Notes: generated by a model not told the origin, from the sequence alone. DNA of 11,462 bases from Pseudomonadota bacterium (GCA_023453655.1 JAEXTE010000280.1:1-11462), one strand, 5' to 3'. Shown: positions 1 to 10,636, counted from the first letter of the stretch. Made by a program: numbers and translations.

Positions 1-1
1 A

Positions 2-2387
<2,386 letters not shown>

Positions 2388-2391
<4 letters not shown>

Positions 2392-3338
2392 ACCACGCGG
2401 CGCTGCGCCTGCGCGCCCGGCTCAACCGGCTGGTGCGCGAGTTCTTCGACGCACGCGGCGTGCTCGAGGTCGAGACGCCAGTGCTCTCGCGCGCCGGCAA
2501 CACCGACCCGAACATCGCCTCGTTCCAGCTGGAATTCTCCGGCCGCACGGAAGGCGGGCCGCGCACGCGCTGGCTGCGGACCTCGGCCGAGTTCCCGATG
2601 AAACGGCTGCTGGCCGAAGGTCTCGGCGACTGCTACGAGCTGGGACGCGTGTTCCGCGACGGCGAGGCCGGCGGCCGCCACAATCCCGAGTTCACCATGC
2701 TCGAGTGGTACCGCGTTGGCTGGACGCTGGACCCGCTGATCGACGAGACCGCCACGCTGGTACGCGCGGCGCTGGGCCTGGTCGGCCGTGGGGCGACGCT
2801 GCGCAAGGCCTCGTTCCGCGAGGTCTATCGCGAGGCGCTGGGCCTGGATCCGATGACGGCGTCGGTCGACGAACTGCGCGCGGCCTTCGACGGTGCCATC
2901 GACCCGGAAGGCCTCACCCGCGACGACTGGCTCGACCTGCTGATGACCCATCGCATCCAGCCGGCGTTTCCGCAGGACCAGCTGCTGGCGATGTACGACT
3001 ATCCGGCAAGCCAGTGCGCGCTGGCCAAGGTGGTGCGTCGCGATGACGTGGACGTGGCCGAGCGGTTCGAGCTCTACCTCGGCCCATTGGAGCTGGCCAA
3101 CGGCTACCACGAGCTCACCGACGCTGCCGAACAGCGCGCCCGCTTCGAACGCGACCACGCGGTCCGCGCCGCCCGCGGCGCGGTCCAGCCTCCGATCGAC
3201 GAGGCCCTGCTCGAGGCGCTGGCCTCCGGCATGCCCGGTTGCGCCGGCGTCGCGCTCGGCATCGACCGCCTGCTGATGGCGATGGTGGGCACCGGCGCCA
3301 TCGCCGACGTGCTGGCCTACGACTTCCACCGCGCCTGA
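2388..3338 (+). CDS. epmA: Elongation factor P--(R)-beta-lysine ligase EpmA (GenX/PoxA)
   Basis: Class II lysyl-tRNA-synthetase-like enzyme that activates (R)-beta-lysine with ATP and attaches it to a conserved lysine of elongation factor P, helping ribosomes through polyproline stretches. At 316 residues it is a catalytic core with no anticodon-binding domain. Visible motifs: FFDARGVLEVETPVLS near the N-terminus; motif 2, CYELGRVFRDGE, followed by GRHNPEFTMLEWYR (about 82-108); the family segment ERFELYLGPLELANGYHELTDA; and motif 3, GVALGIDRLLMAMVG (287-301, Arg294). All match E. coli EpmA closely, as I remember that sequence. The N-terminus is about 15 residues shorter than E. coli's. The start overlaps the upstream stop (ATGA) and has a good Shine-Dalgarno. 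The partner genes epmB and efp are not in the window. Confidence 0.95.
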
Positions 3339-3369
3339 GCCGTCGCCTGCCGCGGCGTAGAATGGCGCC
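3335..3369 (+). promoter_or_regulatory. Possible mtnA promoter, leaderless configuration
   Basis: TAGAAT at 3358-3363 resembles a sigma70 -10 box. A weak -35 candidate, CTGAGC, lies at 3335-3340 with 17 bp between them, overlapping the end of epmA. The six bases after the -10 lead straight into the mtnA ATG at 3370, so a transcript would begin at or next to the start codon. No Shine-Dalgarno is seen, which agrees with a leaderless mRNA. Prediction from sequence pattern only. Confidence 0.4.
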
Positions 3370-4440
3370 ATGAACCAGGTCATCGACTACGCCCGCTACG
3401 ACCGCATCCGCCCGATCCGCTGGACCGGCGACGCGCTGGAACTGCTGGACCAGCGCAAGCTGCCCTTCGTGGTGGAGTACGTGGCCTGCCGTAGCAGCGA
3501 CGAAGTGGCCGAAGCCATCCACGCGCTCGCGGTGCGCGGCGCGCCGGCCATCGGGATCTCCGCCGCCTGGGGAGCGGTGCTGGCCGCGCGCGAGGTCGAG
3601 GCCACCGATGCGGAGGCCGCGGCGCAGGCGCTGGAACCGGCGCTGCAGCGGCTCAACGCCGCGCGCCCCACTGCCGTCAACCTCGCCTGGGCGCTGGCAC
3701 GCATGCGCGCCGCGCTGCTGCGCGCTCGGGCGGGCGAGGGCATGGACTGGCGCGCGGCGCTGGAAGCCGAGGCGCGCGCGATCGAGACCGAGGACCTCGC
3801 CGCCAACCACGCGATGGGCACGCTGGGTGCTTCGCTGGTCGCGCCGGGCAGCGGCGTGCTGACCCACTGCAATACCGGATCGCTCGCCACCGCCGGTTTC
3901 GGCACCGCACTGGGCGTGATCCGCGCCGGCGTCGCCGAGGGTCGCATCGGCAAGGTCTACGCCGGCGAGACGCGTCCCTGGCAGCAGGGCGCGCGCCTGA
4001 CCGCCTGGGAGCTGCTGCAGGACGGCATCCCGGCCACCCTGATCGCCGACTCCGCCGCCGCCCACCTGATGAAGACCGGCGCGGTGCAGTGGGTGGTGGT
4101 CGGCGCCGACCGCATCTGCGCCAACGGCGACACCGCCAACAAGATCGGCACCTACCAGCTGGCGATCGCCGCGCGCCACCATGGCGCGAAGTTCATGGTG
4201 GTGGCCCCGTCCTCGACGGTCGACATGGACACCGCCTCGGGCGATCTGATCGAGATCGAGGAACGCGATCCCGCCGAGCTCTACGGCGTCGGCGGCCAGC
4301 GCACCGTGGCCGAGGGCGTGCCGGCCTGGAACCCGGTGTTCGACGTGACCCCGGCCTCGCTGATCGATGCGATCGTGACCGAGAAGGGCATCGTCCAGCA
4401 TCCCGACACCGCGTCGATGCGGGCACTGTTCGCCGCCTGA
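3370..4440 (+). CDS. mtnA: S-methyl-5-thioribose-1-phosphate isomerase MtnA
   Basis: Converts 5-methylthioribose-1-phosphate to 5-methylthioribulose-1-phosphate in the methionine salvage pathway, a cytosolic enzyme of the eIF2B-like isomerase family. The 356 residues are full length. Family signatures: [16 protein letters not shown] (about 53-68), [18 protein letters not shown] (165-182) with the catalytic cysteine Cys167, [18 protein letters not shown] (198-215), and [20 protein letters not shown] (242-261) with the catalytic aspartate Asp247. The start at 3370 is the only good in-frame ATG; an ATG at 3362 is out of frame. No other methionine-salvage gene is adjacent, so the gene stands alone here. 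It is 31 bp from epmA and ends at a strong hairpin facing the convergent operon. Confidence 0.96.
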   Translation: MNQVIDYARYDRIRPIRWTGDALELLDQRKLPFVVEYVACRSSDEVAEAIHALAVRGAPAIGISAAWGAVLAAREVEATDAEAAAQALEPALQRLNAARPTAVNLAWALARMRAALLRARAGEGMDWRAALEAEARAIETEDLAANHAMGTLGASLVAPGSGVLTHCNTGSLATAGFGTALGVIRAGVAEGRIGKVYAGETRPWQQGARLTAWELLQDGIPATLIADSAAAHLMKTGAVQWVVVGADRICANGDTANKIGTYQLAIAARHHGAKFMVVAPSSTVDMDTASGDLIEIEERDPAELYGVGGQRTVAEGVPAWNPVFDVTPASLIDAIVTEKGIVQHPDTASMRALFAA

Positions 4441-4444
4441 TCCG

Positions 4445-4480
4445 CGTATCGTCGCCGCCCGGTCGCGCGGCGGCGATACG
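4445..4480. terminator. GC-rich stem-loop between convergent genes, likely bidirectional terminator
   Basis: The arms 4445-4458 and 4467-4480 form a 14-bp stem with a single G-U/T-G mismatch (CGTATCGTCGCCGC against GCGGCGGCGATACG) around an 8-base loop. It begins four bases after the mtnA stop and ends 15 bases before the stop of the convergent permease gene, where a shared terminator belongs. There is no T-run on either side, so it is not a textbook intrinsic terminator. It may act with Rho or protect 3' ends. Confidence 0.65.
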
Positions 4481-4494
4481 CCATGCGGCCGCGC

Positions 4495-5286
4495 TCACCC
4501 CTTGCGCGCCAGCCGCCAGATCGCCGCCGCGCTGAACAGCACGGTAAAGCCGACCGAATAGACGATCGCCATCGCCAGCGGTTCGAACTGGAATTTCTCC
4601 ACGCCCGCGGCATGCATCGCCAGCTGGATCACGTGGAACTGCGGCCATGCCGGCACCTGCCAGTGCAGCGATTCGGGCAGCGGGAAAAACATGCCCGACA
4701 GGTAGCAGCCCGGCAGGTAGACCAGGTTTGCGTAGCCCGGGGCGGCGCTGCCCTTGAACAGGGTGCCGATCATCAGGCCCATCGCGCAGAACGGAATCGC
4801 GCACGCGACCAGCACCATGCTCAGCAGGACGATGCGCCCCATGTCCAACTCCAGCCGGCCGGCGAGCAGGGCCGTGGCCAGGATCGGCAGGTAGGCGAGC
4901 ACGCCGAAGCCCAGGCCGCAGGCGAGCTTGGCCACCAGCCAGCTGCCGATGGGCGCCGGCTGGGCGCGCTTGAGCCGCAGCAGGCCCATTTCGCGCTCCA
5001 TCGCCAGCGAGGCGCCGATGCCGAACAGCCCCGGCATGCTGACCGCCATCACCGCGAATGCGGCGAACAGGAAGACGCCGGCCGCGGGATCTTCCGCGGT
5101 CGCCTTGCCGGCCACCGCCAATGCGATCAGGGCGTACAGCGCGACCGGCATCAGCAGTACCGGAAAGGCAAGTCCGGGGTTGCGGAGCATGCGCAGCGCC
5201 TCGCAGCGCGCCTCCTCGGCGTAGGCGCGCAGCACGCGTCGCGCGGAGGGTCTCGGCAACGGCAGCGCAGGGGCGATGGTGTTCAT
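4495..5286 (-). CDS. ABC-2 type transporter permease (last gene of the operon)
   Basis: A 263-residue integral membrane protein, most likely the membrane half of an ABC-2 exporter. After a short polar, basic N-terminus come about six hydrophobic segments (roughly residues 38-60, 68-92, 115-142, 152-176, 185-203 and 235-258). The cytoplasmic motif SLAMEREMGLLRLKRAQP (93-110) is typical of ABC-2 permeases, and LVYLPGCYLSGMFFPLPESL (188-207) resembles the conserved region before the last helix in DrrB/NodJ-type proteins. Its ATG overlaps the stop of the acyltransferase-ATPase fusion gene (ATGA), so the ATPase domain of that fusion is the obvious partner. The transported substrate is unknown. Confidence 0.9.
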   Translation of the reverse strand: MNTIAPALPLPRPSARRVLRAYAEEARCEALRMLRNPGLAFPVLLMPVALYALIALAVAGKATAEDPAAGVFLFAAFAVMAVSMPGLFGIGASLAMEREMGLLRLKRAQPAPIGSWLVAKLACGLGFGVLAYLPILATALLAGRLELDMGRIVLLSMVLVACAIPFCAMGLMIGTLFKGSAAPGYANLVYLPGCYLSGMFFPLPESLHWQVPAWPQFHVIQLAMHAAGVEKFQFEPLAMAIVYSVGFTVLFSAAAIWRLARKG

Positions 5287-7451
5287 GCGGCTTCCTTCGT
5301 GAGGGTGTTGAAGGCTTCACCGAGCCCGGCCTCGCGCACTTCCAGCCGCGACAGGGCCGGGTCCTCGGCCAGCAGTCGGCGCACCACGCGCTCGGCATCG
5401 ACGGCGGTCAGGTGCAGGCGGTCGCGCTCGCGCCGGACCTCCTGCACGCCGGGCCAGCCGGCAACCTCGGCTTCGCCCAGCCGTGTTTCGCAGCTGATCC
5501 GGCGCCGCGCGACCAGGGTGCGCATCTCGTCGACGCTGCCCGAGGCGACCAGGCGTCCCCTGGCGACGACGGCCACGCGGTCGGCCAGCGCCTCGGCTTC
5601 CTCCAGGTAATGGGTGGTGAGCACGATCGAACAGCCCGTCGCGAGCAGGCCGCGGATGCTGGTCCACAGCGCTTCGCGCGCCTGCACGTCCAGGCCCACG
5701 GAAGGCTCGTCGAGAAACAGCACGCGCGGCCGCCCGCAGATGGCGACGGCGAACTGCGCGAGCCGCTTCTGGCCGCCGGAGAGCTTGCCGTAGGCGCGGT
5801 CGGCGAACCCGGTCACGCCGGCACGGCGCAGGCATTCGTCGAGGTCGAGCGGATCGGCGTAGTAGCTCGAGGCCAGGCGCACCAGCTCGCGCGGGGTCAG
5901 CTCCTTCGGCAGTTCGACGTCCTGCATCATCGCGCCCAGGCCCTGGCGGCGCATGGTGTCCTGCGGTGGGCCGCCGAGCAGGTCGACCGCGCCGGCGTCG
6001 GGTTCAAGCAGGCCCAGCCACAGCGAGATGGCCGTGGTCTTGCCGGCGCCATTGGGACCGAGCAGGGCCAGCAGCTCGCCGCGGCGCAGCTGCAGGTCGA
6101 AACGGTCCAGCGCGGTCACCCCGCCGAAGCTGCGGGTGATGCCCTGCAGGGCGGCCACGGGCGCTGCGCCATGCGGCTGCGTCGTGCGCGTCCCGCGCGG
6201 TGCGGGGGAAGGCGGCAGCGGCTGCGGAGCGTCGCCTTTGCCCCGGCGCACGCGACGGCCGTTGAGCAACTGCCCGATCAGGGTCGGCCGCACCAGCCAG
6301 TGGTAGCTGGCGAACAGCACGGCGAAGCTGACGGCCAGGATGACGGGGTATTTCAGGCTCCAGTGCAACGGCCAGTGCCCGACCCAGACCTGCAGCGCGG
6401 CGACCACCGGCAGGTGCGCGAGGTAGATCCAGTACGAGGCGTCGGCGATATAGCGGCGCACGGGGCTGTAGCCGTCCAGCCAGCGCAGCGCCGCGCCGGT
6501 CAGGCCCAGCGCCAGGCCCCAGGCGGCCACGCCGTGCATCAGCGCGAAGCCGGCCTTGGTCAGCACCGCCCCCTCGATCAGCACCAGCGGATTGGCGGGC
6601 ACGCCATCCGGCGCCATCGGCGTCGCGCGCATGCTCACCAGCATCCAGGCCGCGGCCAGCGCGCCGGCCAACAGGTTCGGCAGCCAGTGGCGTGCCAGCG
6701 TCGCCAGTCCGTCGGCGGACCGATGCAGCAGCCAGCCCACGGCGAAGGCGGTGCCGTACGCCACCAGCGGCGCGAGCTGCGGGACCAGGCTCTGGTCGGG
6801 CGTGGGAATGCCGGTCCAGTAGAACCAGTTGGACAGCGGCAGCAGGGTGCCGGCGACGGGCAGGGCGAGCACGAACAGGACGACGACCGGCAGCCGCAGT
6901 ACGGTCGAAACCTGGCGATCGACCATGCTGCGCAGCGCCTGCCCGCGATCGATGCGCGCGACCAGCCCCGCTACCAGCAGCGCCAGCACATAGCACTGCA
7001 GCAGCTGGTACAGGAACCACAGGTGGGTGAGCGGAAACGCGCCGGCGACCTTCGGCATCGCCGGCATCTCGGGAATAGTGCCGCCGAACACCTTGGTCAG
7101 GCCGGCAACCCAGACCGCCGAAATCAGCGGGAACAGCACTACCCAGCCTGCGGCCAGGGGCAGGCCGATGCGCAGGGCGCGGTTCTTCCAGAATCCTGCG
7201 GTCCCCAAGCGCCCGTGCAGCAGCCGCGCGAAGTAGCCGGCGATGAGGAAGAACAGCGTCATCCGGAATACATGGGAGACGAAGGCGGCGTCGCCCAGCA
7301 AGGCACTGGGCGAACTGTCGTTCATGGCCCACAGCCCGGGCGGCCAGCCCGGCATGAAGGACAGGGCGGCGTGGAAGGCCACGCCGAGCAGGAGCGCGAA
7401 ACCGCGGACGGCATCGAGCGCGTGCAGGCGCTGCGGGTCGATACGGGACAT
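5283..7451 (-). CDS. Fusion: acyltransferase-3 membrane domain + ABC transporter ATPase domain
   Basis: One uninterrupted 722-codon frame holds two complete proteins. Residues 1 to about 395 form a multi-spanning acyltransferase-3 (OpgC-like) domain: the family's R-x10-H signature is Arg16-His27, followed by about ten hydrophobic segments ending near 387. Residues about 398-433 are a basic, then Pro-rich linker (PQPLPPSPAPRG). Residues about 434-722 are a complete ABC ATPase: Walker A GPNGAGKT 465-472, Q-loop Gln510, signature LSGGQ 557-561, Walker B VLFLDEP 577-583, H-loop His614. ATG 7451 has AAAGGA seven bases upstream, overlapping the previous gene's stop. In-frame GTG codons at 6251 and 6158 could start a separate ATPase, but neither has a Shine-Dalgarno. 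The permease downstream overlaps the stop. Acyl donor and acceptor are unknown. A lost stop codon or sequencing error is the alternative to a true fusion. Confidence 0.88.
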   Translation of the reverse strand: MSRIDPQRLHALDAVRGFALLLGVAFHAALSFMPGWPPGLWAMNDSSPSALLGDAAFVSHVFRMTLFFLIAGYFARLLHGRLGTAGFWKNRALRIGLPLAAGWVVLFPLISAVWVAGLTKVFGGTIPEMPAMPKVAGAFPLTHLWFLYQLLQCYVLALLVAGLVARIDRGQALRSMVDRQVSTVLRLPVVVLFVLALPVAGTLLPLSNWFYWTGIPTPDQSLVPQLAPLVAYGTAFAVGWLLHRSADGLATLARHWLPNLLAGALAAAWMLVSMRATPMAPDGVPANPLVLIEGAVLTKAGFALMHGVAAWGLALGLTGAALRWLDGYSPVRRYIADASYWIYLAHLPVVAALQVWVGHWPLHWSLKYPVILAVSFAVLFASYHWLVRPTLIGQLLNGRRVRRGKGDAPQPLPPSPAPRGTRTTQPHGAAPVAALQGITRSFGGVTALDRFDLQLRRGELLALLGPNGAGKTTAISLWLGLLEPDAGAVDLLGGPPQDTMRRQGLGAMMQDVELPKELTPRELVRLASSYYADPLDLDECLRRAGVTGFADRAYGKLSGGQKRLAQFAVAICGRPRVLFLDEPSVGLDVQAREALWTSIRGLLATGCSIVLTTHYLEEAEALADRVAVVARGRLVASGSVDEMRTLVARRRISCETRLGEAEVAGWPGVQEVRRERDRLHLTAVDAERVVRRLLAEDPALSRLEVREAGLGEAFNTLTKEAA

Positions 7452-7458
7452 GACGGCG

Positions 7459-7464
7459 TCCTTT
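7459..7464 (-). promoter_or_regulatory. Ribosome binding site of the fusion gene
   Basis: AAAGGA on the minus strand, seven bases before the ATG at 7451 and overlapping the last base of the upstream permease's stop codon. This is the only junction of the operon without an ATGA overlap, and it fixes the start of the acyltransferase domain. Confidence 0.75.
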
Positions 7465-8128
7465 CAGAGGAAGTCGCGGCGGCGCGCGACGGTGAGCTGC
7501 GGCAGGGCGATGGCGAGCACGAGGACCAGCGCCTCGACCAGCAGCACGTTGAACACGGTGCCGTTCCACACTGGCGCGGCCGCATCGAGATGGTTGCGGA
7601 TACCCGGCAGGGCGCCGACGACGAACATGAAGACGCTGACCGACATGTTGGTGAGGATGATCGCGGCGGTCATCGCGCCTTCCGAGCGCGCATGCAGCGC
7701 CGCGCAGAGCACGATGGCGAAGTTGGCGAGCAGGTAGCCGGACAGCACCACGACGAAGGGCAGCATCCCGTCGGGGACCGCCGGCGAGGCCAGCACCAGG
7801 AGCACGGCCGAGAGCGTGGCGGCCAGCCAGGGGAGGGCGAAGGCCAGCACAAGGCCGAACGTCTTGGCCAGCACGTACTGCGGAATCGAGACCGGCAGGG
7901 CGAGCAGGAACTGCAGCGACTGTTCCTTGCGCTCGTTGGCCACGCCGTAGATCGCGAGCATCACCCCGCCGGCGATCACCGCGGTGATCCAGGCGATCGC
8001 GCCGACGTTGAAGGCCAAGCCGCCGAAGGCGCAGGCCAGCGCCGAGAGCGCCGCGGCGGCGGCGGTCGCCAGCATCATCCAGCGGTGGACGTGGAGTTCC
8101 TTGGCGATGAGCCGGAAGACGATACCGT

Positions 8129-8132
<4 letters not shown>
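7464..8132 (-). CDS. ABC transporter permease, ABC-2 like
   Basis: A 222-residue membrane protein with about six hydrophobic segments (roughly 18-40, 44-63, 86-114, 123-145, 153-174 and 192-212) and a short basic C-terminus, RRRDFL. The loop NERKEQSLQFLLALPVSIPQYVLAKTFG (66-93) is the familiar ABC-2 permease pattern, in which the protein re-enters the membrane after a charged cytoplasmic turn. The start at 8132 overlaps the stop of the upstream ATPase (ATGA), and the ORF extends further upstream only as unused frame. The ATPase just upstream is its likely partner. It looks like an exporter component, since no substrate-binding protein gene is present. Substrate unknown. Confidence 0.88.
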
Positions 8133-9015
<883 letters not shown>

Positions 9016-9019
<4 letters not shown>

Positions 9020-9408
9020 GATGTGCTCCCGGCGCGCAGCGCGCTGCGCAGTCGTGCTTCGAGTTCTTGGTCGGTCATGCCCAGCTGGCGGGCGATGTCG
9101 GCGGCCCCGCGCAGGTGCTCGTCGAGCTTCTGCTGCTGCAGCTCGCTCGCCGCGCTGCCGCGGCCGCTGTCGGCCACGAACGAGCCCTTGCCGTGGCGGG
9201 TGACGATCACGCCCTCGGACTCCAGGTCGAGGTAGGCGCGCTTGACCGTGATCACGCTGACCCGGATCGCCGCGGCCAGCGCCCGGATCGACGGCAGCTC
9301 CTGGCCGGCAGGCCACTCCCCGGACGCGATGCGCGCACGCACCTGTTCCACGATCTGGAGATACATGGGCCGCGCATCGGTCTGCGAGATGTGGAGGTCA
9401 GTGTTCAT
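9016..9408 (-). CDS. GntR family transcriptional regulator, YtrA subfamily
   Basis: A 130-residue DNA-binding repressor, first gene of the operon. Residues about 12-78 form the GntR winged helix (PMYLQIVEQVRARIASGEW, LPSIRALAAAIRVSVITVKRAY, then DLESEGVIVTRHGKGSFV). The C-terminal part is only about 50 residues and looks helical, too short for the FadR or HutC ligand domains. This is the hallmark of the YtrA subfamily, whose members usually control adjacent ABC transporter genes. The ATG at 9408 sits directly against a perfect inverted repeat, and no Shine-Dalgarno is present. An in-frame ATG at 9417 lies inside the repeat and would add three residues. The stop overlaps the start of the ATPase gene. 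Autorepression of the whole operon is inferred; the inducer is unknown. Confidence 0.93.
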
Positions 9409-9433
9409 ACTGTGCATATAGTGTATGCACAGT
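9409..9433 (-). promoter_or_regulatory. Perfect inverted-repeat operator and core promoter of the gntR-ABC operon
   Basis: The arms ACTGTGCATA (9409-9418) and TATGCACAGT (9424-9433) are perfect reverse complements around five bases. The pattern GT...TA...TA...AC fits the published general form of YtrA-type operators (GT-N-TA-N-AC). On the minus strand the repeat contains -10-like sequences: TACACT at 9425-9420, or TATATG shifted by a few bases. The repeat touches the gntR start codon, so a bound repressor would cover the core promoter and a transcript would have almost no leader. The -35 region is not recognisable. Confidence 0.85.
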
Positions 9434-9452
9434 TGGGGCGCGATGGGAAAGT

Positions 9453-9474
9453 ACCGTCTGTCGGGAGACCCGGT
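9453..9474 (-). terminator. Weak stem-loop downstream of the CPBP gene
   Basis: On the minus strand, arms 9474-9466 and 9459-9453 pair as a 7-bp stem with a two-base bulge (ACCG+TCT against AGA+CGGT), followed by ACTTT. It lies 42 bases after the CPBP stop and 20 bases before the gntR operator, so it could separate the two transcription units. The stem is weak and the T-run short. Confidence 0.25.
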
Positions 9475-9515
9475 TTTCAGGCCGGCGCGAAGGTCTGGAT
9501 CGGCCGCAGCGGTGC

Positions 9516-10301
9516 TCAGCGCTCGCGCCGGCGCCAGTCGAAGTCCGGCCGCTGCAGGCCCAGCACGATGCCGATGGTGGTCGAGGGCAGCAGGACGCAG
9601 GCCACGAACAGCAGGGTCTGCGCGCCGCCGATGTCGAACGCGGCCAACAGCCACTGGGTCGCGGTCATCCAGGCCCAGTGGATGCCGATGCAGGTCCACA
9701 GCCGGCCCGACAGCGCCCGCGCATAGCCGAGGATCAACCCGAGCCCCGGCACGAACATCCACTGCTGCAGCGAATCCAGCGCGCCGACCGCCCAGGCGAA
9801 AGCGACGAATACCGCCAGCTGCGCCAGCAGGGCGGCCCACGCCGGCGCGTGCCGCCCGACCAGGCCCTGGACGTAGCCGCGCAGCCCCAGTTCCTCGGGC
9901 AGGGCCTCCGACAGGAGAACGGCCAGGGCGATGCCCGGCAGGAGCAGGGCCGGATTCGTCGCCCCCGGGCGCGGCGACAGCGTCGCCCAGTCCAGCCACA
10001 GGCAGAGAGCCACGCCAGCGGCGGCGGGCAGCAGCCACAGTGCGATACCCGCGGCGAAGGCGCGCAGGTTGCTGCCTGCCGCCGCGCTCCATCCCGCCAC
10101 GCGCCAGGGCAGCCGGTCGTACCGGAGCAGGCCCCAGACCAGCGCGACGACGCCGGCCGACAGCAGCACGCCTTGCGCAATACGTTGCGCGCGCCGGTCG
10201 GACAGGACCTCGGGCATTCCCAGCGTCAGCCGCCACAGCACCACCAGGGCGATGGCGAACAGCAACAGGCGCGGAAGCGGGGACGGTGCGCTCGACCTCA
10301 T
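9516..10301 (-). CDS. CPBP (Abi/CAAX-like) family intramembrane protein with degenerate motifs
   Basis: A 261-residue protein with about seven to eight hydrophobic segments. The central motif EExxxR is intact (Glu136, Glu137, Arg141 in LPEELGLRGYVQG), placing it in the CPBP intramembrane glutamic endopeptidase family. After it, the expected FxxxH helix reads FVAFAWAVGAL (165-175) with no histidine. The third motif HxxxN reads HWAWM (208-212), with the histidine kept and Asn replaced by Met. Proteolytic activity is therefore uncertain. Family members process membrane proteins or give bacteriocin self-protection; neither is shown here. The ATG at 10301 is the only start in frame and has no obvious Shine-Dalgarno. 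The gene runs in the same direction as the gntR operon but is 107 bp upstream of gntR, with the operator in between, so it is probably a separate unit. Confidence 0.82.
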   Translation of the reverse strand: MRSSAPSPLPRLLLFAIALVVLWRLTLGMPEVLSDRRAQRIAQGVLLSAGVVALVWGLLRYDRLPWRVAGWSAAAGSNLRAFAAGIALWLLPAAAGVALCLWLDWATLSPRPGATNPALLLPGIALAVLLSEALPEELGLRGYVQGLVGRHAPAWAALLAQLAVFVAFAWAVGALDSLQQWMFVPGLGLILGYARALSGRLWTCIGIHWAWMTATQWLLAAFDIGGAQTLLFVACVLLPSTTIGIVLGLQRPDFDWRRRER

Positions 10302-10357
10302 CGGGACCGGATGCGGGCGGGTGCGGACAGTGTGGAGCTGCGGGCCGCCCCGCTGTA

Positions 10358-10371
10358 CTGACAGCTGTCAG
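10358..10371. promoter_or_regulatory. Perfect 14-bp palindrome upstream of the CPBP gene, possible operator
   Basis: CTGACAGCTGTCAG reads the same on both strands with no spacer. It lies 57 bp upstream of the CPBP start codon and about 150 bp upstream of the proposed gyrA promoter, so control of the CPBP gene is more likely. CTGACA on the minus strand also resembles a -35 box, but no good -10 follows. The binding factor is unknown. Confidence 0.4.
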
Positions 10372-10523
10372 GCACTGCTGCTGGCGGCCGATCCGGAAAC
10401 GTATCGCGGACGGCGTCGGAGATCCGGATGGCGAAGGGGCGGGAGCGATGCGGCTGTCGCCGCGCAAGGATCCGCAAGTGGTTGTTTTCGCGCAGGAATA
10501 TGCTGGCGAAAAGACGGCGTTAG

Positions 10524-10532
10524 TGATAGCAT
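10524..10532 (+). promoter_or_regulatory. Probable gyrA promoter (extended -10)
   Basis: TGATAGCAT fits an extended -10 (TG-N-TAnnnT; box TAGCAT at 10527-10532) in the least GC-rich part of the intergenic region. The -35 region is poor (around 10504-10509), which extended -10 promoters tolerate. Initiation about seven bases downstream would give a leader of about 95-100 nt that contains the hairpin at 10583-10600. Confidence 0.4.
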
Positions 10533-10582
10533 TCCGCGATTGATTCCGGCGCGGCCGACAGGCCCGCCGTCACGTTTTCCGG

Positions 10583-10600
10583 GCGGCTGCCGGCAGCCGC
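10583..10600 (+). repeat. Perfect 18-bp palindrome / hairpin in the gyrA leader
   Basis: GCGGCTGCCGGCAGCCGC is its own reverse complement. In RNA it would fold into a 7-bp GC stem with a CCGG loop. It could be lengthened by TTCC (10577-10580) pairing with GGAA (10603-10606) across a GG/GG internal loop. It ends 36 bases before the gyrA ATG. It has no T-run, so it is not an obvious terminator. A role in mRNA stability, translation or protein binding is possible. Confidence 0.55.
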
Positions 10601-10636
10601 GGGGAAGCCCGGCATACACAGGACGCAAGCAACTCG

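Larger units (their letters stand above)
10302..10636. other. Divergent intergenic region between the CPBP gene and gyrA
   Basis: This 335-bp stretch has no convincing gene; the short open frames in it show no recognisable protein. It holds, left to right: a perfect 14-bp palindrome at 10358-10371 near the CPBP gene, an ATCCGG-containing segment (10391-10396 and a palindromic ATCCGGAT at 10422-10429), a likely gyrA promoter at 10524-10532, a perfect 18-bp palindrome at 10583-10600 and the gyrA ribosome binding region. Base composition drops slightly towards A/T between about 10480 and 10545, as expected for a promoter. Confidence 0.7.

Noticed and set aside
3115..4401. A 428-codon open frame on the - strand opposite mtnA and the end of epmA
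   Set aside because: The + strand proteins are unmistakable enzymes. The antisense product is repetitive in Gly, Arg and His and matches nothing I know.
9409..10467. Upstream extension of the gntR frame to an ATG at 10467
   Set aside because: The extension runs through the operator and the whole CPBP gene in another frame, and the GntR fold begins only after 9408.
9425..10543. A 372-codon + strand frame opposite the CPBP gene
   Set aside because: It is Arg/Pro/Ala-rich shadow coding. The opposite strand encodes a membrane protein with the EExxxR motif.
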